Shown here: in pieces, positions 23,512 through 30,975 of the stretch
Layout: every line of letters starts with the position of its first letter
Numbering within the stretch: the first letter of the stretch is position 1
Assembly: GCF_021183625.1 (NCBI RefSeq)
Contig: NZ_CP089214.1
Location: forward strand, 186,001 to 250,000
Source of the DNA: Nocardia asteroides
GTDB taxonomy: Bacteria > Actinomycetota > Actinomycetes > Mycobacteriales > Mycobacteriaceae
Reading direction: 5' to 3'
DNA: 64,000 nucleotides
Position numbers and translations under genes: made by a program
Notes under the pieces: generated by a model
What the model was told of the DNA's origin: nothing
What the model saw: only the letters and a program-made list of their open reading frames with translations
Databases searched by the model: none

Positions 23512-24966
23512 TCAGCTCATGCCGATCCGGATGTTCTTGACCTGCATGAACTCGTACAGCCCGTCCAGTCCGCCGGTGCGGCCGAAGCCGCTCTGCTTGT
23601 AGCCGCCGTAGGGGCCCTGCGGCGAGATGTCGCTGACCTGGTTGATCCAGATCGAGCCCGCCTCGAGCCTGCGGGCGACGCGGTGCGCGCGGACCAGGTT
23701 CGTGGTCTGGATGAAGGCATTGAGCCCGTAGGGGCTGTCGTTGGCCAGCCGCACGGCCTCGTCCTCGTCGCGGAACCGCATGATCGACACGACGGGCCCG
23801 AAGGTCTCGGTGCGCGCCAGCGGCGAGCCGTTGTCGACCTCGCCGAACACCGTCGGCTCGAGGTAATAGCCCGCGCCGAGCGCCCCGCCGATCCGCTTGC
23901 CGCCGGTGAGCAGGTCACCGGCGCCGGTCGCGACGGCCTCGTCGATCACCGACAGGATGCGGGTGGCGTCGGGCTCGCTGATCACCGGCCCGAACACCAC
24001 GGCGGGATCGAACGGATCGCCCACCGCCGCCTGCTCGACGGTCGCGACGAACTTCTGCACGAAGGCGTCGTAGACCGATTCGTGCACCAGCACCCGGCTC
24101 GCACACGCGCAACTCTGCCCGGACTGCACGATCGGCCCCTGATAGGCCGACAACCGCGCGGCATAGTCGAGATCGGCATCGGCGAAGACGATGTTCGCCG
24201 ACTTGCCACCCAGTTCGGCGACCACCGGAATCAGGTTCTCCGCCGCGGCCGCGAGGATCTTGCGCGCGGTCACCCCGCCCCCGGTGAAGTGGATCTTGCG
24301 GATGCCGGGGTGCCGCACCAGCGCCTCGCCGCCCTCGGCGCGGGCGGGCACGACGTTCACCAGTCCGGGCGGAAGCCCCGCCGCCAGGCACAACTCGCCG
24401 AAGCGCAGCGCCGCGAACGGCGCCAGCGCCGACGGCTTGAACAGCACCGCGTTGCCCGCGGCCAGCGCGGGCGCGACGCACGACCCGGCGACCACCATCG
24501 CACCGTTCCACGGCGCGATCACCCCGACCACGCCGTAGGGCTCGCGCTCGACCAGATTCAGGTCGGGGGACTCGGCGACCGGCGTGCTGAGCCCGTGCGG
24601 CTTGTCGACGTATCCGGCGTAGTGCCGCAGGAAGCGTTCCAGCACAACGGTATTGATGGCGAAGGAGATCGGCACCCCGTAGTCGTGCACGTTCAACCGG
24701 CTCAGCTCGGCCGTGTGCTCGTGCACCGCGTCGGCGAGGTCGATCAGCAGATCGCGGCGACGATCGGCGGAGTAGGAGCTCCACTCCCGCTGTGCTTCGC
24801 GCCCGGCCCGGACGGCCAGCTCGATGTCTTCGGCGCCCGCGAGCGCGACCGTCCCGTTCGGCGCACCCGTGGCCGGGAAGATGTGGTCCTGGGACCCGCC
24901 CGCGGCGGCGGTGATCCGGTCCCCGCCGATGAGTAGCGCGCCGTTCAACGTTTCGGTGGTACTCAC
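23512..24966 (-). CDS. NAD(P)-dependent aldehyde dehydrogenase
   Basis: A 484-residue aldehyde dehydrogenase. VIAPWNGAMVVAG near residue 155 is the conserved cofactor loop, and AELGGKSANIV near 258 gives the general-base Glu. SGQSCACASRVLVHE near 292 carries the nucleophilic Cys. ETFGPVVSIM and GSIWINQ complete the pattern. GTG 24966 follows GAGGAGGAG and overlaps the preceding stop as GTGA. The operon order (SDR, SDR, tandem CMD protein, ALDH) suggests it oxidises the aldehyde made by mycofactocin-type SDRs to an acid for CoA activation. Confidence 0.95.
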   Translation of the reverse strand: MSTTETLNGALLIGGDRITAAAGGSQDHIFPATGAPNGTVALAGAEDIELAVRAGREAQREWSSYSADRRRDLLIDLADAVHEHTAELSRLNVHDYGVPISFAINTVVLERFLRHYAGYVDKPHGLSTPVAESPDLNLVEREPYGVVGVIAPWNGAMVVAGSCVAPALAAGNAVLFKPSALAPFAALRFGELCLAAGLPPGLVNVVPARAEGGEALVRHPGIRKIHFTGGGVTARKILAAAAENLIPVVAELGGKSANIVFADADLDYAARLSAYQGPIVQSGQSCACASRVLVHESVYDAFVQKFVATVEQAAVGDPFDPAVVFGPVISEPDATRILSVIDEAVATGAGDLLTGGKRIGGALGAGYYLEPTVFGEVDNGSPLARTETFGPVVSIMRFRDEDEAVRLANDSPYGLNAFIQTTNLVRAHRVARRLEAGSIWINQVSDISPQGPYGGYKQSGFGRTGGLDGLYEFMQVKNIRIGMS

Positions 24967-25760
24967 GACTGCTCCTCCTCGGCTTCGACGCGCCACTCGT
25001 GCACGACGCGGCCCTTCTGTTCGCGGATGACCTGGCTGAGGTACGTGCCCTTCGGCAGCCCGCAGTAGGCGCCGAACTGCAGCGCCAGCTCGTCCATCTC
25101 CTCGAACGACACATCGCGGCTCTTCAACGCCGCGTAGACGTGGGACAGAATCGGCAGCGGGGCGTCCTGGAACCCGACGCAGGCCACCGTGATCAACCGG
25201 CGCGCCTTCATCGGGAGCCCCGGACGCAACCACATCTCGCCGAAGACGAAATTCAGGATGCCCGCGCCCTGGTACGGGTTGTTCCGGTCCGGGGCGAACG
25301 GCATGCAGTTGACCTCCTTGAACGACCGCGTGCCCCGGACCAGGCGCTCTTCGGGGTCGCTCGGGGTGACCAGCGGCAGCAGCGGCTCGGGGGCGGGGAC
25401 CGGAAGGCCGCGTTCGCGGTGGATCCGTTCCCACTGCTGGTCGACGACGATATTGAACCGCGACGCCTTCGGCCAGCCCGCGTAGACCGCGAAATGCAGC
25501 ACCGTCTCGCGCATTTCGACGATGGAGAGGTCGCCGCTGTTCAGCGCGGCGTAGACGTGGTCGATCAGCGGCTGCTCGGCGTCGGAGTCGGCGACGCAGG
25601 CCAGGGTGACGAAGCGCCGGTCGCGGCGGCTCAGCACCGGCCGGGTCCAGACCTCGGCGAAGACGTAGTCCAGTAGGTCGTCGGAGTCGGTGGGCGGAGC
25701 GAAGGTCATGACGTCGGTGAAGGCCCGCCGCCCGCGCGCGCTGATTTCGGTGGTTTCCAT
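24963..25760 (-). CDS. Tandem carboxymuconolactone-decarboxylase-like protein
   Basis: A 265-residue protein made of two related halves. Residues ~40-105 contain TLACVADSDAEQPLIDHVYAAL and LHFAVYAGWPKAS. Residues ~180-250 repeat this as TVACVGFQDAPLPILSHVYAAL and LQFGAYCGLPKGT. Each half matches the CMD/AhpD all-helical fold; the CxxC of AhpD peroxidases is absent, so a decarboxylase, hydrolase or lactonase-like role is likelier. ATG at 25760. It lies between an SDR and the ALDH with a GTGA overlap to the latter. Its pathway role is inferred only from context. Confidence 0.88.
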   Translation of the reverse strand: METTEISARGRRAFTDVMTFAPPTDSDDLLDYVFAEVWTRPVLSRRDRRFVTLACVADSDAEQPLIDHVYAALNSGDLSIVEMRETVLHFAVYAGWPKASRFNIVVDQQWERIHRERGLPVPAPEPLLPLVTPSDPEERLVRGTRSFKEVNCMPFAPDRNNPYQGAGILNFVFGEMWLRPGLPMKARRLITVACVGFQDAPLPILSHVYAALKSRDVSFEEMDELALQFGAYCGLPKGTYLSQVIREQKGRVVHEWRVEAEEEQS

Positions 25761-25771
25761 GAGGTTCGCTT

Positions 25772-26578
25772 TCAGTGGAGCGTGACGCCCGCGTCGACCT
25801 TGAACTCCATCCCGGTGACGTGCCGGGCCTCGTCGGAGATCAGGTAGAGCACCGCGTTGCTGATGTCGATGGGTTCGGTCATGACGACCGGGAGCGCATT
25901 GCCGAACAGCGGCGCCAGGTCCGGGCGCACCTCGGTGAGCAGGGTGAACAGCGACGCCGGAGACATTCCGGTGGCGACGCCGGTCGGGTGCACCGTGTTG
26001 ACCCGGACGTTGCTCGCCGCCAGCTCGTTGGCCAGCGCCCGGCTCAGCCCGACGACGCCGTGCTTGGCCGCCGTGTAGGGGGTGTGCAGCGGGGTGCCCT
26101 TCAACCCGGCCGCCGAGCTGATGTTGACCAGGCTGCCGCCGCGCTCGACCAGGTGCGGCAGCGCGGCCGCGCAGGTGTTCCAGGTGCCGATGAGGTTGAC
26201 CTCGACCACGGCTCGCCACTGCTCGGGCGTGGTGTTGTCCCAGGTGGCGGCGGTGAGTACCCCGGCATTGGCGACTGCGGCGTCGAGCCCGCCGAGCGCG
26301 CCCACCGCCTCGTCCACCACTGTGCGCAGTGCCGCCGCGTCGCGCACGTCGGCGACGGCGGTGCGCACCTGCCCGCCGTGCTCGCCGGCCAGCCGCGCGG
26401 TCTCGGCGAGATCGTCCTCGGTGGCGAGCGGATACTCGAGTTCGGGCAGCGACCGGCAGATATCGATGAGCAGCAGGTCGGCGCCCTCCTCGGCGAGCCG
26501 GAGCGCGTGGCTGCGACCCATGCCGCGGGCGGCGCCGGTGATCAGCACCCGCTTGCCCGCGACCCGCCCGGTCCTCAC
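25772..26578 (-). CDS. Mycofactocin-type SDR
   Basis: A 268-residue SDR with VLITGAARGMGRSHALRLAE near residue 11, then DLLLIDICRS, an insertion with ATEDDLAETARLAGEHGG, and VADVRDAAA. NISSAAG and YTAAK are catalytic. The loop SLFTLLTEVRPDLAPLFG precedes the ISNAVLYLISDEARHVTG end. GTG 26578 overlaps the stop of the upstream SDR gene (GTGA). The tight pairing of two mycofactocin-type SDRs suggests successive alcohol oxidations, or two stereoisomers or positions of one substrate. Confidence 0.94.
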   Translation of the reverse strand: MRTGRVAGKRVLITGAARGMGRSHALRLAEEGADLLLIDICRSLPELEYPLATEDDLAETARLAGEHGGQVRTAVADVRDAAALRTVVDEAVGALGGLDAAVANAGVLTAATWDNTTPEQWRAVVEVNLIGTWNTCAAALPHLVERGGSLVNISSAAGLKGTPLHTPYTAAKHGVVGLSRALANELAASNVRVNTVHPTGVATGMSPASLFTLLTEVRPDLAPLFGNALPVVMTEPIDISNAVLYLISDEARHVTGMEFKVDAGVTLH

Positions 26579-27405
26579 AGCTTGTTGACGAAGCCGGCGT
26601 CCACCGGCAGCGTCACCCCGGTGATGTACTTCGCCTCGTCCGAGGCGAGGAAGGCGATCGCGGCGCTGATGTCCTGCGGCTCCAGCATGGCGACCGGCAT
26701 CGGGTTCATCAGGTGGGGGCCGCCGTCGGGGTTGTTCGCCGCCCACTCCATCATCTGCGGGTTGACCGCCATCATGGTGTTCACCGCCGTCGGATGCACG
26801 GTGTTGACCCGGATGCTGTACTGCGCCAGGCCGTTCGCCAGACAGCGCATGATCCCGACGATCGCGTGCTTGGACGCCGCGTACCCCAGGCCGCCCCCGT
26901 CCATCCCGCCCATGCCGACCAGCCCCGCGGTCGAACTCGTGAACACGATGCAGCCCCCGCGCCCGCCGGCGATCAGATGCGGCAGTGCGGCGCGCGCGGT
27001 GTGGAAGGCGCCGGACATGTTCACCCCGATCACGTCGGTCCACTGCGCGAGCTCGGTCTCGATCGGCACCTCCTCCAGCGAGAGCGGCGCGATCCCGGCG
27101 TTCGCGCAGACGATGTCGAGCCGGCCGAGCGTGGCCACCCCGGCGTCCAGCGCCTCGCGCAGCCGGGCGAAGTCGCGCACGTCGGCGACCGCGGCGACCA
27201 TCCTTCGGCCTTCGGCCTCGACGAGCGCCACGGTCTCGTCCAGCTCGTCGCGGCTCGCCATCGGATAGGCGTTGGAGGCGATGTTCGCGCAGATGTCGAC
27301 GCCGATGATGTCGGCGCCCTCGCGCGCCAGCCGCAGCGCGTGGCTGCGCCCTTGTCCTCGCGCCACCCCGGTGATGAAGGCGACCTTGCCGTCCAGGGAA
27401 CCCAT
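26575..27405 (-). CDS. Mycofactocin-type SDR
   Basis: A 276-residue SDR that heads the reverse operon. FITGVARGQGRSHALRLARE is followed by DIIGVDICAN and the insertion ASRDELDETVALVEAEGRR. TSSTAGL and YAASK provide Ser, Tyr and Lys, and a glycine/methionine-rich GMGGMDGGGLG loop sits between them. ATG 27405 is preferred to an earlier ATG, since family sequence starts there. A 23-bp palindrome lies ~90 bp upstream, between it and a divergent TetR gene, so repression by that TetR is likely. Confidence 0.94.
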   Translation of the reverse strand: MGSLDGKVAFITGVARGQGRSHALRLAREGADIIGVDICANIASNAYPMASRDELDETVALVEAEGRRMVAAVADVRDFARLREALDAGVATLGRLDIVCANAGIAPLSLEEVPIETELAQWTDVIGVNMSGAFHTARAALPHLIAGGRGGCIVFTSSTAGLVGMGGMDGGGLGYAASKHAIVGIMRCLANGLAQYSIRVNTVHPTAVNTMMAVNPQMMEWAANNPDGGPHLMNPMPVAMLEPQDISAAIAFLASDEAKYITGVTLPVDAGFVNKL

Positions 27406-27493
27406 TGATCCTCGATTCGATGCCGAGTAGCTCCGCGCCATCCCGGATTCCGTCACGGGAGCGCGCCGAGCCGAGTGAAAATCTCGCTTCTAG

Positions 27494-27516
27494 CAGTGGT
27501 AATCTGATTACCACTG
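27494..27516. promoter_or_regulatory. 23-bp near-perfect TetR operator
   Basis: CAGTGGTAATC (27494-27504) and GATTACCACTG (27506-27516) are perfect 11-bp arms around a single T. The site is central in the 158-bp gap between the divergent SDR operon and the TetR gene, the expected place for a shared operator. Confidence 0.75.
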
Positions 27517-27563
27517 GGCGAGAGTAGCAGTATCTTCGGTGGCAAGGGAAGGAGTTGGGCCGA

Positions 27564-28217
27564 ATGCCGGAAGAACACCGCGACGTCATGGAGTCGGTCG
27601 TCGGGCAGGGGGAGCAGCGCATCCGGGCCGCCGTCGTCGAGATGCTCGAGGCCGAGGGGTACGACGCGGTGCAGGTGCGCGAGGTCGCCCGGCGGGCCCG
27701 GGTCTCGCTGGGCAAGATCTACAAGCTCTACGGGACTCGCGACGAGCTGATCCTGGCGGCGCTGCAGCGGTGGCTGGCCGAGAATCGGTATGCCGGGCTG
27801 GCGGAATACACGCCCGACCCGGGGGTCTCGCTGCACGAGGCGCTCATGGGCGTGCTTCGTCCCATCTTCGAACCGTGGGAGCAGCATCCGGGGCTGTTGA
27901 TCGCCTACTTCCGTGCCCGCGCCGCGAGTGGTGGGGAGTTGCTGGTGCGGCGCGGATTCGAGGCCGTTGTCCCGGCGGCCATGACCGCGCTCGACGGTGT
28001 GGACCCCGACTTCGTCCAGGATCTCGGGCGGATCCTGTCCAGCCTGGTCTACGGGCTGCTCGGGCGTTTCGCCGGGGGCGAGATCGCGGTGACCGAAATC
28101 CTGCCGACCGTTGATCGCACGGTCTACTGGCTGACTACGGGTTACCGGGCGGGGGGTGGCCCGATTGCCGAATCAAGCGTCGGGACAGCAGTTCCAGGGC
28201 ATGCAGGACAGCGCTGA
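27564..28217 (+). CDS. TetR-family regulator of the divergent SDR-SDR-CMD-ALDH operon
   Basis: A 217-residue TetR repressor. The helix-turn-helix lies at about residues 18-65 (IRAAVVEMLEAEGYDAVQVREVARRARVSLGKIYKLYGTRDELILAAL). A KstR2-like or QsdR-like alpha domain with LLIAYFRARAASGGELL follows. ATG 27564 has GGAAGGAG nine bases upstream. It faces the reverse operon across a 23-bp palindrome. Its 3' end overlaps the convergent MarR gene by 83 bp, so transcripts of the two are antisense to each other there. Confidence 0.93.
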   Translation: MPEEHRDVMESVVGQGEQRIRAAVVEMLEAEGYDAVQVREVARRARVSLGKIYKLYGTRDELILAALQRWLAENRYAGLAEYTPDPGVSLHEALMGVLRPIFEPWEQHPGLLIAYFRARAASGGELLVRRGFEAVVPAAMTALDGVDPDFVQDLGRILSSLVYGLLGRFAGGEIAVTEILPTVDRTVYWLTTGYRAGGGPIAESSVGTAVPGHAGQR

Positions 28218-28581
28218 TCTCCTCCGGGTCGGCGGTGCCGAGCGCGTCTCCGAGCACGTCGTCGACCGTGCTCGCGCGCACCTCGGCAACGCGATCGGAT
28301 GCGTGCTCGGCGCGGCGCAGCAGCGTGCGCCTGCGGTCGCGCGGATCGGCGCGAGCCACGACCGAGCCGGATTCGCGAAGCCTGGCGACCGCCGTCGACA
28401 CCGCGCTCTGCGGCAGTCCGGTGCGGGTGGCGATCTCACCGACCGTGCAGTCGGAGTTGTCCAGGATGTCGGCCAGTACGACCAGGACAGCGCTGTTTTC
28501 GCCCCCGCCGACGTCGGGCAGGGCCTCTTCGCCGAGCTTCATCAGGGTGCGACCGAGGAGAAACAGCTGTACTCCGTTCAC
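28135..28581 (-). CDS. MarR-family regulator
   Basis: A 148-residue MarR repressor. The winged helix runs from ILDNSDCTVGEIATRTGLPQSAVSTAVARLRESG to the wing VARADPRDRRRTLL, the DPRDRR being diagnostic. A C-terminal dimer helix closes it (ISAVLHALELLSRRLI). The GTG at 28581 is in frame with the domain. It is divergent to an alpha/beta hydrolase over 55 bp that carries overlapping CATCAA/TTGATG repeats. Its C-terminal codons overlap the convergent TetR gene by 83 bp. Confidence 0.92.
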   Translation of the reverse strand: MNGVQLFLLGRTLMKLGEEALPDVGGGENSAVLVVLADILDNSDCTVGEIATRTGLPQSAVSTAVARLRESGSVVARADPRDRRRTLLRRAEHASDRVAEVRASTVDDVLGDALGTADPEEISAVLHALELLSRRLIRQSGHPPPGNP

Positions 28582-28593
28582 GGCTCCAGCTTA

Positions 28594-28613
28594 CATCAAT
28601 CTTGATGCATCAA
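28594..28613. promoter_or_regulatory. Overlapping MarR operators
   Basis: CATCAA-TC-TTGATG (28594-28607) overlaps TTGATGCATCAA (28602-28613), giving three alternating half-sites in the 55-bp gap between the MarR and hydrolase genes. This suits a MarR dimer covering both promoters. Confidence 0.6.
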
Positions 28614-28636
28614 AAATGATGGATTACGGTGGGGTC

Positions 28637-29464
28637 ATGACCACGATCGAAACCGCGACCCTGGCGGTTCCCGGCGCCCGGCTCCACTACGAAGTCCGCG
28701 GCCGGGGGCCGGTGCTGCTGATCTCCCAGAGCGGGGAGGGCGATGCCAACCGGACCGGCGACCTCGTCGGGCTGCTGGCGGAGGAGTTCACGGTCGTCAC
28801 CTACGACCGGAGGGGACTGTCGCGCAGCACCATCGACGATCCGTCCCGGCCGATCACCATGGCGACCCACGCCGCCGACGTGCACCACCTACTGACCGCG
28901 GTCACCAGCGAACCGGCGTACATGCTCGGCTGCAGCATCGGAGCGGTGATCGGCCTGCGTCTGGCACTCGAGCACCCCGGACAGCTGCACACCCTCATCG
29001 CCCACGAGCCGGTGGCGCCCTCCCTGCTCGCCGCCCCCGACCGCGCCGCGCACCTGCGGGAACTCGAATACTGCCAGCAGGTCTTCCACGCGGAGGGCTG
29101 GCGCGCCGCGCTCGCGCCGGTAGCTCGCACACTGGGAATCGACCCTGCCTGCCAGGAGGTCGAGCCGGGGATCCGCCTGCCTGCGATCACCGCCGAGCGC
29201 GCCGCCGGCTTCGGCCACTTCCTCGGCCACGACCTGACCGCCGTCCGTGCGGACCGGCTCGACGTCGCCGCCCTGCGACACAGCTCGGTCCGGATCATCC
29301 CGGCCGTCGGCAGCACCACTCCGGCGCACGTCTTCGATCGCAAGTGCGCCGTAGCGCTGGCCGCGCTGCTCGGCACCGGCATCGCGATCTTCGCCGGTGG
29401 GCACAACGGCAGCATGACGCACCCGCGCGGCTACGCCCTGCGGCTATCGGCTCTCCTCGGGTAG
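28637..29464 (+). CDS. Alpha/beta hydrolase
   Basis: A 275-residue alpha/beta hydrolase. LLISQSGEGDANRTGDLVGL is the oxyanion region and VVTYDRRGLSRSTIDD follows. MLGCSIGAVIGLRLALEHP near residue 98 is the nucleophile elbow (Ser in GCSIGA). FAGGHNGSMTHPRGY near 255 supplies the histidine. It resembles the hydrolase at 12559-13437 in layout. ATG 28637 is the first in-frame start after the operator. Control by the divergent MarR is likely; the substrate, perhaps an ester drug or lactone, is not predictable. Confidence 0.92.
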   Translation: MTTIETATLAVPGARLHYEVRGRGPVLLISQSGEGDANRTGDLVGLLAEEFTVVTYDRRGLSRSTIDDPSRPITMATHAADVHHLLTAVTSEPAYMLGCSIGAVIGLRLALEHPGQLHTLIAHEPVAPSLLAAPDRAAHLRELEYCQQVFHAEGWRAALAPVARTLGIDPACQEVEPGIRLPAITAERAAGFGHFLGHDLTAVRADRLDVAALRHSSVRIIPAVGSTTPAHVFDRKCAVALAALLGTGIAIFAGGHNGSMTHPRGYALRLSALLG

Positions 29465-29508
29465 TCCGCGGGACGTCGGAGAGGGGGTATCGGAGGTCAC
29501 CGCGCGGG

Positions 29509-30486
29509 TCAGTGCGGGATGAGTCTGGGCGAGCGCGGGCGGGGTCGCGACGACAGGTGCGCCTCGATCACGTGCAGCACCTGATGAGCATGCTCGGTCG
29601 GTTCGAGCAGGGGAAGGTACTCGATCGTCCGCGCCAGTGCCCGGAGGTCGACGGCGACGTACATCGCCATGAGCGGGTTCACGAACAGCTCGCTGCCCCC
29701 GGTGCGGCCGGTGGTGTGGACGTCACCGAACTCGCCACGGAGAGCGCCCGCGATCTGGGTGTGCACGATGGTCGGGCGCAGTGGCGTGTCGGCGACCGCC
29801 TGCTCGACGGCGTCGAGGTAGGCGGCCCCTTCGGGGCTGTCGAGCGGAATGGAGAGCGCCCCGAGGTACGCGTTCCGCCGTTGCAGCGCCGCGAGATTCT
29901 CCAGGACGTGGGCGTGGCACACCCCGTGATAGGCATCGACGCCGAAACCGATCGACACCACCACGGCGGTGAGATCGTCCAGCCCGGCCACCGCCGCGAG
30001 GCTGGTCATGTCCTCGTGCGGAGTGCCGAGGCCGGTTTCGTCGCCGCGCAGCAGAATGTCGGTGCCCCCGTCCACCAGCACGATGGCGTCCACGCCGAGC
30101 TGCTCGACGAGGCCGCGGTAGGCCGCGCGCAACGGGCGGACACCGGATCGGGGGAACGTGTAGACGACCGGCTCGCGTCCGGTGGCGCCCAGCCAGCGAG
30201 CCAGGCTGCGTTCGGGGAAGTAGTCGTCGTCGCCGACGGTGTCGGGGGTGACGGCGGCGACTCCGGGGAGCAGCCAGTCGTCGAGCGGGGTCCGGCCCAG
30301 GTCGCCGAAGGACAGGTTCGCGAGGTGAACGGTCTTGCCGAGCCCCTCCAGGGCGACGGCGAGCGGCAGCCCGCCGTAGATGTCGAATCCGCCACCCGCC
30401 CCGGCGATCAGCACGCGCGAGGCGTCGTGCAGGCGAGTGAACAGCGGAGGCTCGGCCAAGCGATACGAACTCACCCCGTCCATCAT
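29509..30486 (-). CDS. DUF1152-family protein
   Basis: A 325-residue protein of the poorly characterised DUF1152 family. VLIAGAGGGFDIYGGLPLAVAL near residue 25 is the characteristic glycine-rich nucleotide-like loop. VLVDGGTDILLRGDETGLGTPHEDM near 142 is the second signature. YVAVDLRALARTIEYLPLL closes the domain. There is no transmembrane segment or signal peptide. The start is one of two consecutive ATGs (30486 or 30483). It stands alone, and no biochemical role is established for the family as far as I know. Confidence 0.9.
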   Translation of the reverse strand: MMDGVSSYRLAEPPLFTRLHDASRVLIAGAGGGFDIYGGLPLAVALEGLGKTVHLANLSFGDLGRTPLDDWLLPGVAAVTPDTVGDDDYFPERSLARWLGATGREPVVYTFPRSGVRPLRAAYRGLVEQLGVDAIVLVDGGTDILLRGDETGLGTPHEDMTSLAAVAGLDDLTAVVVSIGFGVDAYHGVCHAHVLENLAALQRRNAYLGALSIPLDSPEGAAYLDAVEQAVADTPLRPTIVHTQIAGALRGEFGDVHTTGRTGGSELFVNPLMAMYVAVDLRALARTIEYLPLLEPTEHAHQVLHVIEAHLSSRPRPRSPRLIPH

Positions 30487-30684
30487 GACCACGGCGGCGT
30501 TACGGCGCCACGGTCTCCCGAAGGCCCGCCCCCGCACCGACCGGCAACGGGGAGCAGCGGTGGTGGAATTCGGATCTGCGGCCCGATCCCGGTGCGGGCG
30601 GCCGGGGCCGCGCGACCTGATCAACGGCTGAACGAGATCCGGCGCCCGCTGGGAGCGGACGCCGGATCGTAGGGACTCGGACCC

Positions 30685-30897
30685 TCAGGCCACGAGATCG
30701 AATCGGTCGCGCATGGGCGTCGCCGGCGCCCCGGGACCGGACTCGGGCTTCCCGCCCTCGCCCCGCTCCCCACCGGTGGTCACCTCGAACGCGCCCGGCT
30801 CCGGGTCGCGCACGGTGGGCGAGCCGGGGCTGGGCTGCCCGCTCCAGAAGGTGGCCACGGCGCCGTATTCGGCGACCGCGGTGCTCCAGTTCCACAT
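30685..30897 (-). CDS. Small hypothetical protein with a good ribosome-binding site
   Basis: A 70-residue protein beginning MWNWSTAVAEYGAVATFW, with a Pro/Gly/Glu-rich middle and the ending PMRDRFDLVA. AAAGGGGGA lies just before the ATG. It sits 78 bp downstream of the LLM monooxygenase on the same strand and may be its operon partner. No domain is recognisable. The aromatic N-terminus, disordered middle and defined tail could suit a small binding protein or a precursor peptide, but that is speculation. A non-coding interpretation is possible. Confidence 0.5.
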   Translation of the reverse strand: MWNWSTAVAEYGAVATFWSGQPSPGSPTVRDPEPGAFEVTTGGERGEGGKPESGPGAPATPMRDRFDLVA

Positions 30898-30975
30898 GTC
30901 GTCCCCCTTTCTCGGTCCCTCGACGGTATCCGGGATGGTGGCCGTGCCGATACTGATTTTCCGGCGCGGGAGCGG

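Noticed and set aside
24963..26219. Longer CMD protein extending into the SDR gene
   Set aside because: Upstream of ATG 25760 the frame is a shadow of the SDR gene, which has its own complete family sequence.
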